The notes under the pieces are model-generated. The model was not told where the DNA came from and made no database searches. It worked only from the letters and a program-made list of their open reading frames with translations. 64,000 bases of DNA, taken from positions 74,958 to 138,957 of the forward strand of contig CAKVEC010000006.1 of the NCBI GenBank assembly GCA_934728255.1, given 5' to 3'. Made by a program: the position numbers and the translations under genes. Source of the stretch: an uncultured Bacteroidales bacterium. GTDB taxonomy: Bacteria > Bacteroidota > Bacteroidia > Bacteroidales > Paludibacteraceae. Below are positions 52,374-58,971 of this stretch, piece after piece. Positions within the stretch are counted from its first letter, which is position 1; each line of letters starts with the position of its first letter.

Positions 52374-52428
52374 TATGTGACTCGTATGTGATTCGTATGT
52401 GATTCGTATGTGATTGGTATGTGATTAG
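52374..52428. repeat. 11-bp tandem repeat array (unit TATGTGATTCG), five copies
   Basis: The longest array in the window: TATGTGACTCG, TATGTGATTCG twice, TATGTGATTGG, TATGTGATTAG. It lies between the two divergent promoters, 65 bp before the -33 box of the CWC gene. Confidence 0.95.
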
Positions 52429-52492
52429 GCTGTTTTTGCCTGTGTCTTGTTATTAAATAAATTTGATAATTTACTTATTTTATCAAGATTAA

Positions 52493-52524
52493 TTTGCCAA
52501 TATCGAATATCTGCTCTATCTTTG
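52493..52524 (+). promoter_or_regulatory. Promoter of the CWC gene
   Basis: TTTG at 52493-52496, 20-base spacer, TATCTTTG at 52517-52524; a full match to the Bacteroidota consensus, 21 bases before the ATG. Confidence 0.87.
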
Positions 52525-52545
52525 CAGGTAAATTTTGAGAATGCT

Positions 52546-52743
52546 ATGAATATACCTGTCCAGCCTGTCGAGAAATTTTGTCCGCGGTGTGGTGCGGCGT
52601 TTATATGTACGCACGATGCCTTGTGCCAATGCGTCGGTATTACGTTGTCGGTTCGAGCACGGGCGTATCTGCAGACGCACTATCCGGATCAGTGCCTCTG
52701 CCGCCAATGTCTGCAGGACATTAGTGAGCAATTCCCTGACTAA
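52546..52743 (+). CDS. Small cysteine-rich CWC-family protein
   Basis: A 65-residue protein with eight cysteines: C12-x2-C15, C21, C27-x-C29, and C50-x-C52-x2-C55 (FCPRCGAAFICTHDALCQC, CLCRQCLQ). This fits the cysteine-rich CWC family (PF14375), probably zinc-binding, function unknown. The frame is open 33 codons upstream, but the promoter lies inside that extension, so the ATG at 52546 is used. Confidence 0.85.
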   Translation: MNIPVQPVEKFCPRCGAAFICTHDALCQCVGITLSVRARAYLQTHYPDQCLCRQCLQDISEQFPD

Positions 52744-52896
52744 AATTGCTAAATCTATTTGACAAATTTTATAATCAGTATAAAAACACTCTGTGTTCTG
52801 TACTGATTCGGCACACATTTTGTTAATACCGAGTACAAGTTTGAGATGTATTATCTCAAGCAATTTAGTCTATTTATTGGTATAAAAGTTTATTCT

Positions 52897-54342
52897 ATGT
52901 CTAACAAACAAGTTTTTGGTGTTTTATTGTCTCTCTTTATGGCACTAAACACATTCGCTGATGACAAATTCAAAGTGGGAGATTTGTACTACAGCATAAC
53001 ATCTGAAGAAAACAAAACTGTAAAAGTGGAGGCTGAAAGAACGGGTGTAAACAATTATGCAAACCTAACAGATTGTATAATTCCCTCAACTATTCAGTAC
53101 AATAACACAACCTATTCTGTAACAGAGATTGCGTTTAATGCGTTTAATAATGCTGCCAATTTAACATCTGTTACTATTCCTGCTTCTGTAGAGTATGTCG
53201 GTGAAAATGAGTCTGCTTATACCCCCAATGAGTCAAATGTATTCTATAATGCTCTCAAACTAAATGCTATTGTAGTAGATCCAGATAATAAAGACTATAC
53301 GAGTATTGATGGGGTGTTGCTTACCAAAGATAAGAAAATGCTTATCTCGTACCCGACTACTAAAAGTGAAACAAAGTATGTTATTCCTGATGGAGTGGAA
53401 AAAATCGGTACATACGCTTTTAATGCTTGTTCTTTTTCTGAGATAGTTCTTCCTAGTAGTTTGACAAAACTATGTATGGCTGCCTTTTACAACTGCTCAA
53501 AGATAACTACTATAGTTTGCTATGCAACTACTCCCCCCGCGGAAACGTATGGTTGGACTTTTGCATATACGGCTCAAGAACTCTTGTATGTACCGGAAGA
53601 AGCCGTAGAAACATATAAATCGAATTCTTTGTGGGGTGATTTCAAGGATATTCTTCCTATTCCCAGTAGTATTGTTATCTTAGACGAAAGCAATGATGAG
53701 ACTCCTACACAACTGCAAACATTAGAAGGGCAAACCGTTGATGCCCAACTCAACCGTTCGTTTGTAGCCGACGGGGCGTGGTATACGCTTTGCTTGCCCT
53801 TTGCATTGACGGCTGATGAAGTCGCAGAGTCGTTCGGGCAATGCGAACTGATGAAATTGGACCACTCGCAGAAACAAGGCGAGGATGTGCTGTATATCCA
53901 TTTCAATACTGCCACTACTATCGAAGCAGGTACGCCATACCTATTCCGTCCGGCAAACACTGTTAATTCGCCTGTCTTTAAGGGCGTTACCATTGATATG
54001 CAGGCTTCTACCGAGGTGGCTCCTACTGACGGATTGGTTTCTATGACAGGTACTTATTCGCCTATGCAAGTGCCTGCTGGAAAATGGTATCTTGGTCCGA
54101 ACAACACGCTCTATCAACCGCAAGGCACGGTTAATACCAAAGGTTTCCGCGCATACTTTACATTGGCGAAATCATTGGGTAACAGTGTGCGTGCAAGGGT
54201 GGTAATGAATGGGCAAATCAGTACGGATTTCGACCTTATCACCACCGATACTGCTACAGCGCAGAAATTTATCGAAGACGGACAGGTCTATATCCTGCGC
54301 AATGGCGTAAGATACAACCTGCAAGGACAAGTAATTGAATAA
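52897..54342 (+). CDS. BspA-like leucine-rich-repeat surface protein
   Basis: From the ATG at 52897 the 481-residue protein has a signal peptide (MSNKQVFGVLLSLFMALNTFAD). It then has BspA/TpLRR-type repeats (about 60-265): CIIPSTIQYNNTTYSVTEI, LTSVTIPASVEYVGE, YVIPDGVEKIGTYAFNACSF, EIVLPSSLTKLCMAAFYNCS. A C-terminal region (about 275-481) follows with a beta-rich domain (AWYTLCLPFALTADEVAESF, GTYSPMQVPAGKWYLG) common at the end of Bacteroidales surface proteins. The final YILRNGVRYNLQGQVIE resembles the end of a short sorting-type domain. The first half is visibly more AT-rich, with AT-ending codons, than the second. A 40-residue companion gene follows. Confidence 0.87.
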   Translation: MSNKQVFGVLLSLFMALNTFADDKFKVGDLYYSITSEENKTVKVEAERTGVNNYANLTDCIIPSTIQYNNTTYSVTEIAFNAFNNAANLTSVTIPASVEYVGENESAYTPNESNVFYNALKLNAIVVDPDNKDYTSIDGVLLTKDKKMLISYPTTKSETKYVIPDGVEKIGTYAFNACSFSEIVLPSSLTKLCMAAFYNCSKITTIVCYATTPPAETYGWTFAYTAQELLYVPEEAVETYKSNSLWGDFKDILPIPSSIVILDESNDETPTQLQTLEGQTVDAQLNRSFVADGAWYTLCLPFALTADEVAESFGQCELMKLDHSQKQGEDVLYIHFNTATTIEAGTPYLFRPANTVNSPVFKGVTIDMQASTEVAPTDGLVSMTGTYSPMQVPAGKWYLGPNNTLYQPQGTVNTKGFRAYFTLAKSLGNSVRARVVMNGQISTDFDLITTDTATAQKFIEDGQVYILRNGVRYNLQGQVIE

Positions 54343-54364
54343 TAACCCATAAACAGGTACAACT

Positions 54365-54487
54365 ATGAAACGATATATTGCTCCCTATACGGAGGTCCTC
54401 TGTTATGACACCGAGTCGGTTCTCTATTCTGTCAGCAGCAATGCCGGTATTACTACAGGCGGCTATGGCAACTATGACCCGAGATAA
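54365..54487 (+). CDS. 40-residue companion peptide of the BspA-like protein
   Basis: Begins MKRYIAPYTEVLCYDTESVL and ends with a Gly/Asn/Tyr-rich tail. It starts 22 bp after the BspA-like stop and ends just before a terminator, so it is in the same transcript. Short peptides beginning MK-x-Y-x-x-P-x-x-E-V and ending in a small-residue tail are common downstream of surface-protein genes in Bacteroidales; their function is not known to me. It is too short for a fold and has no signal peptide. Confidence 0.7.
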   Translation: MKRYIAPYTEVLCYDTESVLYSVSSNAGITTGGYGNYDPR

Positions 54488-54505
54488 CCAACTATAGAAT
54501 CATAT

Positions 54506-54542
54506 AATAGGCTGCCTCTTTTTGATAGAGACAGCCTATTTT
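54506..54542 (+). terminator. Terminator after the BspA-like operon
   Basis: Stem AATAGGCTGCCTCT / AGAGACAGCCTATT with one mismatch and a seven-base loop, then TT-GG. It also faces the convergent gene at 54570. Confidence 0.75.
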
Positions 54543-54569
54543 GGTGTAAAAGATATTTAAGTGCAAAAC

Positions 54570-55181
54570 TTATCGGATGAAATTAGTTCGCTGGCGGGGC
54601 TCGGGTTGCGGACGGTCTTCGGGATGCATACCGCGGAGCATCCATACCATATTGCGGGCGAGGGTGCGCATCGTTTGCAAGCCTTCGAGGTCTTGTGCGG
54701 CTTCGCCTTTGGCTGCTCCGTGAACGCTGTTCCAGTACTGCGACGGCACAACGGGCATATTATTGATGGTGAAATACTTGTTCAGCCGGTCGAACGTGGC
54801 ACTTGCTCCGCCGCGGCGGCATACAGCCACTGCTGCTGCGGGACGGTATGCAAGGAGCGAACCGCTCGAGTAGAACAATCTGTCCAAGAGCGCGCAGAGC
54901 GAGCCATTAGGTCCGGCATAGTAAACAGGCGAACCGACAATCAGACCGTCAATACCCTCTTCCAACACCTCTCTAATCCGGTCATACACCTCATCGGAGA
55001 ATACGCAACGTCCTTTTTCTACACATGCCCCGCAAGCGATACAACCGCGCACCGGGTGCGAACCGATCTGCACCGTAACGGCGTCTATACCTTCGGCTTG
55101 CAAGGTCTTTTCCACCTCTGCCAGCGCAATACTTGTGTTTCCGTGCAGTCGCGGACTGCCATTTATCAAAAGTACTCTCAT
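54570..55181 (-). CDS. Flavodoxin-fold NADPH-dependent FMN reductase-like protein
   Basis: A 203-residue flavoprotein. The N-terminal LLINGSPRLHGNTSIALAE is the FMN phosphate-binding loop of the NADPH-dependent FMN reductase/iron-sulfur flavoprotein family. GCIACGACVEKGRCVFSDE near residue 46 is the four-cysteine stretch typical of that family, and GSPVYYAGPNGSLCALLDR near 83 is the isoalloxazine-binding loop. Likely a quinone or general oxidoreductase; it is 33 bp from the dehydrogenase gene, which lies upstream on the same strand. Confidence 0.88.
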   Translation of the reverse strand: MRVLLINGSPRLHGNTSIALAEVEKTLQAEGIDAVTVQIGSHPVRGCIACGACVEKGRCVFSDEVYDRIREVLEEGIDGLIVGSPVYYAGPNGSLCALLDRLFYSSGSLLAYRPAAAVAVCRRGGASATFDRLNKYFTINNMPVVPSQYWNSVHGAAKGEAAQDLEGLQTMRTLARNMVWMLRGMHPEDRPQPEPRQRTNFIR

Positions 55182-55213
55182 ATTTCTTAACTTTCAAAAA
55201 CTTCTCTAAACAC

Positions 55214-56236
55214 TCAACTCTTAACTTCATTCACCAATTCTTTGCCTTCTACAAAATCCTTTACGTTCTGGAGTGTGGTAGTGGCGATGTTCGTCAACGC
55301 CTCGCGGGTGAAGAAGGCTTGGTGGGAGGTGAGCAGCACATTGTTGAAACTGAGCAGACGCGCCAAGGTATCGTCCTCAATGATGTTGTCGGATATGTCT
55401 TCGTAGAAATAGCCCCCCTCCTCTTCATATACATCCAGGGCGGCACACCCGATATGGCGGCTTTTCAGTCCTTGTATAAGTTCCTCCGTATCAATCAGTC
55501 CGCCGCGCCCGGTATTGACAATCATCACGCCCTGTTTCATCTTGCTGATGGCTTCTGCGTTAATCATATAGTGGTTCTCGGGGGTAAGCGGGCAATGGAG
55601 TGAGATAATGTCCGCTTCACGCAGGAGCGTATCAAAATCCACATATTCCAATTCGTATTTTTCGGCGAAAGCATGATCAGGATAGGGGTCGTAACCGAGA
55701 ATACGCATACCGAAACCCTGCAACAACTCAATCAGCACTTTGGCAATCTTGCCCGTGCCGATGATACCGATGGTCTTGCCGTAGAGGTCAAAACCCATCA
55801 AGCCTTGCAGCGAGAAATTGCCGTCGCGGGTGCGGGTAACGGCACGCGGAATATGGCGGTTGGCAGAAAGAATCAGCCCGAGTGTGAACTCCGCAATAGC
55901 GTGCGGTGAATAGGCAGGAACACGTACTACGCGAATGCCTGCTTTTTTAGCGGCAGCCAAGTCCACATTGTTGAAACCGGCACAGCGCAGTGCAATCAGT
56001 TTTACGCCAAGTCGCCCCATCTCGGCAATGATGTCCGCTGTGAGCGGGTCATTGACAAAGACGCACACTGCAGTGGCTCCTTGTACAAGCATCACGTTAT
56101 CCATTGTTGGGTGCGCCTTGTAGTATTTCAGTTCAAAGCCGAAACGCTTGTTGCCGTTGGCGTCCAAACTGTCGTTTACGGCGCAGAATGTTTCTTGATC
56201 GTACTTCTTGGTTCCGAAAAATGCTATTCGTGTCAT
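55214..56236 (-). CDS. D-lactate dehydrogenase-type 2-hydroxyacid dehydrogenase
   Basis: A 340-residue NAD-dependent enzyme of the D-isomer-specific 2-hydroxyacid dehydrogenase family. The NAD-binding GIIGTGKIAKVLIELLQGFG is near residue 155; the catalytic Arg is in VNTGRGGLIDTE near 243, Glu in the ALDVYEEEGG block near 270, and His in LLTSHQAFFTREAL near 305. Length and the substrate-side ALRCAGFNNVD motif match LdhA-type fermentative D-lactate dehydrogenases. Reduction of pyruvate to D-lactate is likely. Confidence 0.92.
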   Translation of the reverse strand: MTRIAFFGTKKYDQETFCAVNDSLDANGNKRFGFELKYYKAHPTMDNVMLVQGATAVCVFVNDPLTADIIAEMGRLGVKLIALRCAGFNNVDLAAAKKAGIRVVRVPAYSPHAIAEFTLGLILSANRHIPRAVTRTRDGNFSLQGLMGFDLYGKTIGIIGTGKIAKVLIELLQGFGMRILGYDPYPDHAFAEKYELEYVDFDTLLREADIISLHCPLTPENHYMINAEAISKMKQGVMIVNTGRGGLIDTEELIQGLKSRHIGCAALDVYEEEGGYFYEDISDNIIEDDTLARLLSFNNVLLTSHQAFFTREALTNIATTTLQNVKDFVEGKELVNEVKS

Positions 56237-56311
56237 AAATGCGTATTTTTATGGTTCAACAATTACAGGCTATCCACAGGGTAAGGTCAGGGAAAGAACG
56301 GGGGAAACGGG

Positions 56312-57553
56312 CTATTTGCTGATAGTGAGCAGTTGGTCCTCCATTAGGTAAACTTGCTCGAGAGGGACACCATGATCCACCAGCAGTTGCCTGTCTGGGC
56401 GGAACAGGGCAAAGAATGCTTTTGCCGACTTGCATAGCATACGTGCCTGACGATAGTTCTCGTAAGCCATCAGGCGGTCGCCACGCACAAAACAGCAGTG
56501 GGCATAGTTGATATAGTCTATCGGGGTCGGCTGCTCTTCCACCAGATGGTTGGCGAGCCATTGTTCGGCTACGTCCAAGTCGTCCCACAGCAAGTCCATC
56601 TTCCCGACCGACAGATAGGTGATTTGTATGCGGCGCAGATTTTGCGGGTCTTCGCCCACAATGATATTATACACCCATGTATCGGGGAACATACTGACCA
56701 AACCTGCCATATACTCCCGCTCGCTGTCGGGCATCCACGATTCGATAGATGCCAATTTGCGCTTCGGGTCATCGTTTTCGTCTATACCTAATACCTCTTT
56801 GAGTGTATCGGGCATATCGTCAGCATTGAGTTCACCTTTTGCCATTAGGTCGCGGATGTTCACTTTGCTGGAGCGGATGAGTGCACAGAGGGTATCCAAG
56901 GCAAGTGACGAGTCAGAGTCGATGGCGGCCGCAAAGGCATTTTCGATAGCAGGGAAATAGTCGATACGCACATCGTAGTGCGCCAGCAGCAGAATGACGC
57001 TGCCCAGAGCCTGACTGACAATCACCTGGTTTTCTGAGCCAATCGCCTCAATAAGCAATAGGATAGCCTCCTCGGAGAAACACTCGCGCAGGTTGGATGA
57101 CAGGGCGGCAATCGCCAGCAGCGCCATTGTGGAATGTTCCTTGTCTTGCAGTTGGGTACGAATCCAGTCGAAGTCCTCGGTCTGCAGTTGGACGCACGAT
57201 GAGAAATAGCGCATCACGCTCTGCGGATTGCTGCCGTTGAAGCCGTGCATCTCGGGCGAAAGCCCGCGTAGGATACGCATCTCGGCATAGATGTCGTCTT
57301 CCAGGCGGTACGCATCTCCTGTCATCTCGTCCAAGAGACGGTCGCGATTGACATCGTCCATCGTGAGATAGTAGTCGAACAGACGTTGGTAGTTCTGCTC
57401 CAATTGGTCGATACGGTCAGCATAGACCGCCATTCCTAATTCTGTCACCCACTGGCGAAGAATCACCAACCCGTGGTGCAACATCCGTTCGCCCAAAGCA
57501 CGCTCCAAGGTGTTCACCTGTGAGGACAAATCGTTTTTATCTTTCTTTTCCAT
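56312..57553 (-). CDS. Conserved helical protein of unknown function
   Basis: A 413-residue, mostly helical, soluble protein without signal peptide or membrane segment. It begins with a coiled-coil-like helix (about 8-60), then leucine/alanine-rich helix pairs that look like HEAT- or TPR-type repeats (MALLAIAALSSNLRECFSEE, VIVSQALGSVILLLAHYDVR, ALDTLCALIRSSKVNIRD). A C-terminal pair resembles a TPR (YINYAHCCFVRGDRLMAYEN, ARMLCKSAKAFFALFRPDR). I do not recognise the family. It is the last gene of the nuclease-ligA-DUF6913-dapA operon, one base after dapA. Confidence 0.75.
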   Translation of the reverse strand: MEKKDKNDLSSQVNTLERALGERMLHHGLVILRQWVTELGMAVYADRIDQLEQNYQRLFDYYLTMDDVNRDRLLDEMTGDAYRLEDDIYAEMRILRGLSPEMHGFNGSNPQSVMRYFSSCVQLQTEDFDWIRTQLQDKEHSTMALLAIAALSSNLRECFSEEAILLLIEAIGSENQVIVSQALGSVILLLAHYDVRIDYFPAIENAFAAAIDSDSSLALDTLCALIRSSKVNIRDLMAKGELNADDMPDTLKEVLGIDENDDPKRKLASIESWMPDSEREYMAGLVSMFPDTWVYNIIVGEDPQNLRRIQITYLSVGKMDLLWDDLDVAEQWLANHLVEEQPTPIDYINYAHCCFVRGDRLMAYENYRQARMLCKSAKAFFALFRPDRQLLVDHGVPLEQVYLMEDQLLTISK

Positions 57554-57554
57554 T

Positions 57555-58463
57555 TTATTCGTCGGTTAGGGAACGCAATGCGCAACGTATCTCGGTTTGC
57601 ACAGCCTCTGAATTAGGCACCAGCGGCAAGCGGAGACAGTTGGAGATAATGCCCAATGCTGCCAATACGGTTTTGATACCCGATGGGTTGCCTTCTGCAA
57701 AAAGCAGGTGTATCATCTGCGCATAGCGGGCTTGCAGGGCAGAGTCTTTGTCGTAAATAATCTTGTGAAAATCAGCGGGGAAAGCGTTGCTTGCCACAGA
57801 GATGAGTCCGGAAGCCCCCGCTTCCATCAGTTGGCAGGCAATACCGTCGTCGCCCGAGATAACCAGAAAATCGGACGGGGCTTGCCGTAGGAGATGTTCT
57901 ATCTGTGGTATATTGCCGCTTGCCTCCTTGATACCGCAAACCTTGTCCGGATGGGCGGAATGGATACGGAGAGCCGTCTCGGGAGTGATGTTCACGCCCG
58001 TGCGCCCGGGTACATTATATAAGAGTACAGGGACAGGCGATGCTTCGGCTATGGCGCAGAAATGTCGGTATATACCTTCCTGCGAAGGTTTGTTGTAGTA
58101 GGGGCAAACCGACAGAATAGCCGTGAAATGCTCTGTCAAAACGGGCGAAAGACGGTGAAGTTCCTCCACTACGCGTGCGGTGCAGTTGCCGCCTACTCCC
58201 AATACCAGCGGTAGTCGTCCCGCCACCTTGCGGACAATAAATTCGCGCACGGCGGTCTTTTCTTCGTTGGTCAGTGTGGCAGACTCGCCTGTGGTGCCAA
58301 GCACGACAATATAATCAGTGTCGCCCGCAAGTTGAATATCCAACAGACGATCCAAAGCCTCGTAATCGACAGACAAATCCTCCTTAAAGGGCGTGATGAG
58401 TGCTGTGCCGAGACCATACAGGTCGCTTTGCGCGCGGTCGTATCTTTCCCGAATGTCAGTCAT
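57555..58463 (-). CDS. dapA: 4-hydroxy-tetrahydrodipicolinate synthase
   Basis: First committed step to diaminopimelate and lysine: pyruvate plus aspartate semialdehyde. The 302 residues contain VLGTTGESATLTNEEK near residue 54, LLYNVPGRTGVNITP with the catalytic Tyr near 147, and the Schiff-base Lys in CGIKEASGN near 175, as well as GDDGIACQLMEAGASGLIS near 200. It overlaps DUF6913 by eight bases. Confidence 0.96.
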   Translation of the reverse strand: MTDIRERYDRAQSDLYGLGTALITPFKEDLSVDYEALDRLLDIQLAGDTDYIVVLGTTGESATLTNEEKTAVREFIVRKVAGRLPLVLGVGGNCTARVVEELHRLSPVLTEHFTAILSVCPYYNKPSQEGIYRHFCAIAEASPVPVLLYNVPGRTGVNITPETALRIHSAHPDKVCGIKEASGNIPQIEHLLRQAPSDFLVISGDDGIACQLMEAGASGLISVASNAFPADFHKIIYDKDSALQARYAQMIHLLFAEGNPSGIKTVLAALGIISNCLRLPLVPNSEAVQTEIRCALRSLTDE

Positions 58464-58971
58464 TGCTTCGTATGGTTGTTATGTAATGTACTATCTGTCG
58501 GAATACAAATTCCGTACCATCGTTGTTGGTCTGAATCAGCATATTGTGTATGCCGTCTTCGTCCTTTGGGGATAGTTTCCTTCCTGCCTTAAATCGGGCA
58601 TTGGTGCAAAAGGCAAGGTAACGCATAGGTAACAGCGGGTGCTTGGTCAGATCGATGAGCAGGTCGGTCGGTTCGGCTAACCGGGCTATAACATCTTTGT
58701 GCGGTCGTCCGAAAAGTGAAAAATCTTTGCGGCAGAATACCAGCCCTTGTCCTACTCTTTCCGAGCCGTCAGCGTAGGTAATCAGTTGCACGGTCTTGCC
58801 CGTGTTTTCCAACTGTCTGCAACAATCGGCAAGGGTCAAAGCCTCTTGGTCATCCGCTGCGGCTTCTGCCAAGAGGCATATGTTCCGCACTTTCTCCCAA
58901 TCGGGAAACCCGCCCTGTTGATGCGGGTGTTTGCGGATATCGCGTTCAAAAAGTTTTTCTTTCAGGCTCAT
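58456..58971 (-). CDS. DUF6913-type protein of unknown function
   Basis: A 171-residue cytoplasmic protein, mixed alpha/beta, with no signal peptide. Recognisable features are the early VRNICLLAEA strand, LIDLTKHPLLPMRYLAFCTNARFKAGRK near residue 105, and a C-terminal FRQIVHYITTI helix. It fits the small Bacteroidota family found between ligA and dapA, named DUF6913 from memory; function unknown. It overlaps both neighbours (4 bp with ligA, 8 bp with dapA), so its production is coupled to theirs. Confidence 0.72.
   Translation of the reverse strand: MSLKEKLFERDIRKHPHQQGGFPDWEKVRNICLLAEAAADDQEALTLADCCRQLENTGKTVQLITYADGSERVGQGLVFCRKDFSLFGRPHKDVIARLAEPTDLLIDLTKHPLLPMRYLAFCTNARFKAGRKLSPKDEDGIHNMLIQTNNDGTEFVFRQIVHYITTIRSND

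Larger units (their letters stand above)
51865..52545. other. Regulatory region between susC and the CWC gene (about 680 bp)
   Basis: No gene is seen. AT-rich. It holds the susC promoter, an 11-bp repeat array, and the divergent promoter for the small CWC protein, all listed separately. No gene for a hybrid two-component sensor, ECF sigma or anti-sigma factor is present. Confidence 0.8.

Noticed and set aside
52374..52428. CRISPR-like array
   Set aside because: Units are 11 bp with no spacers between them, and no cas genes are present. These are simple tandem repeats.
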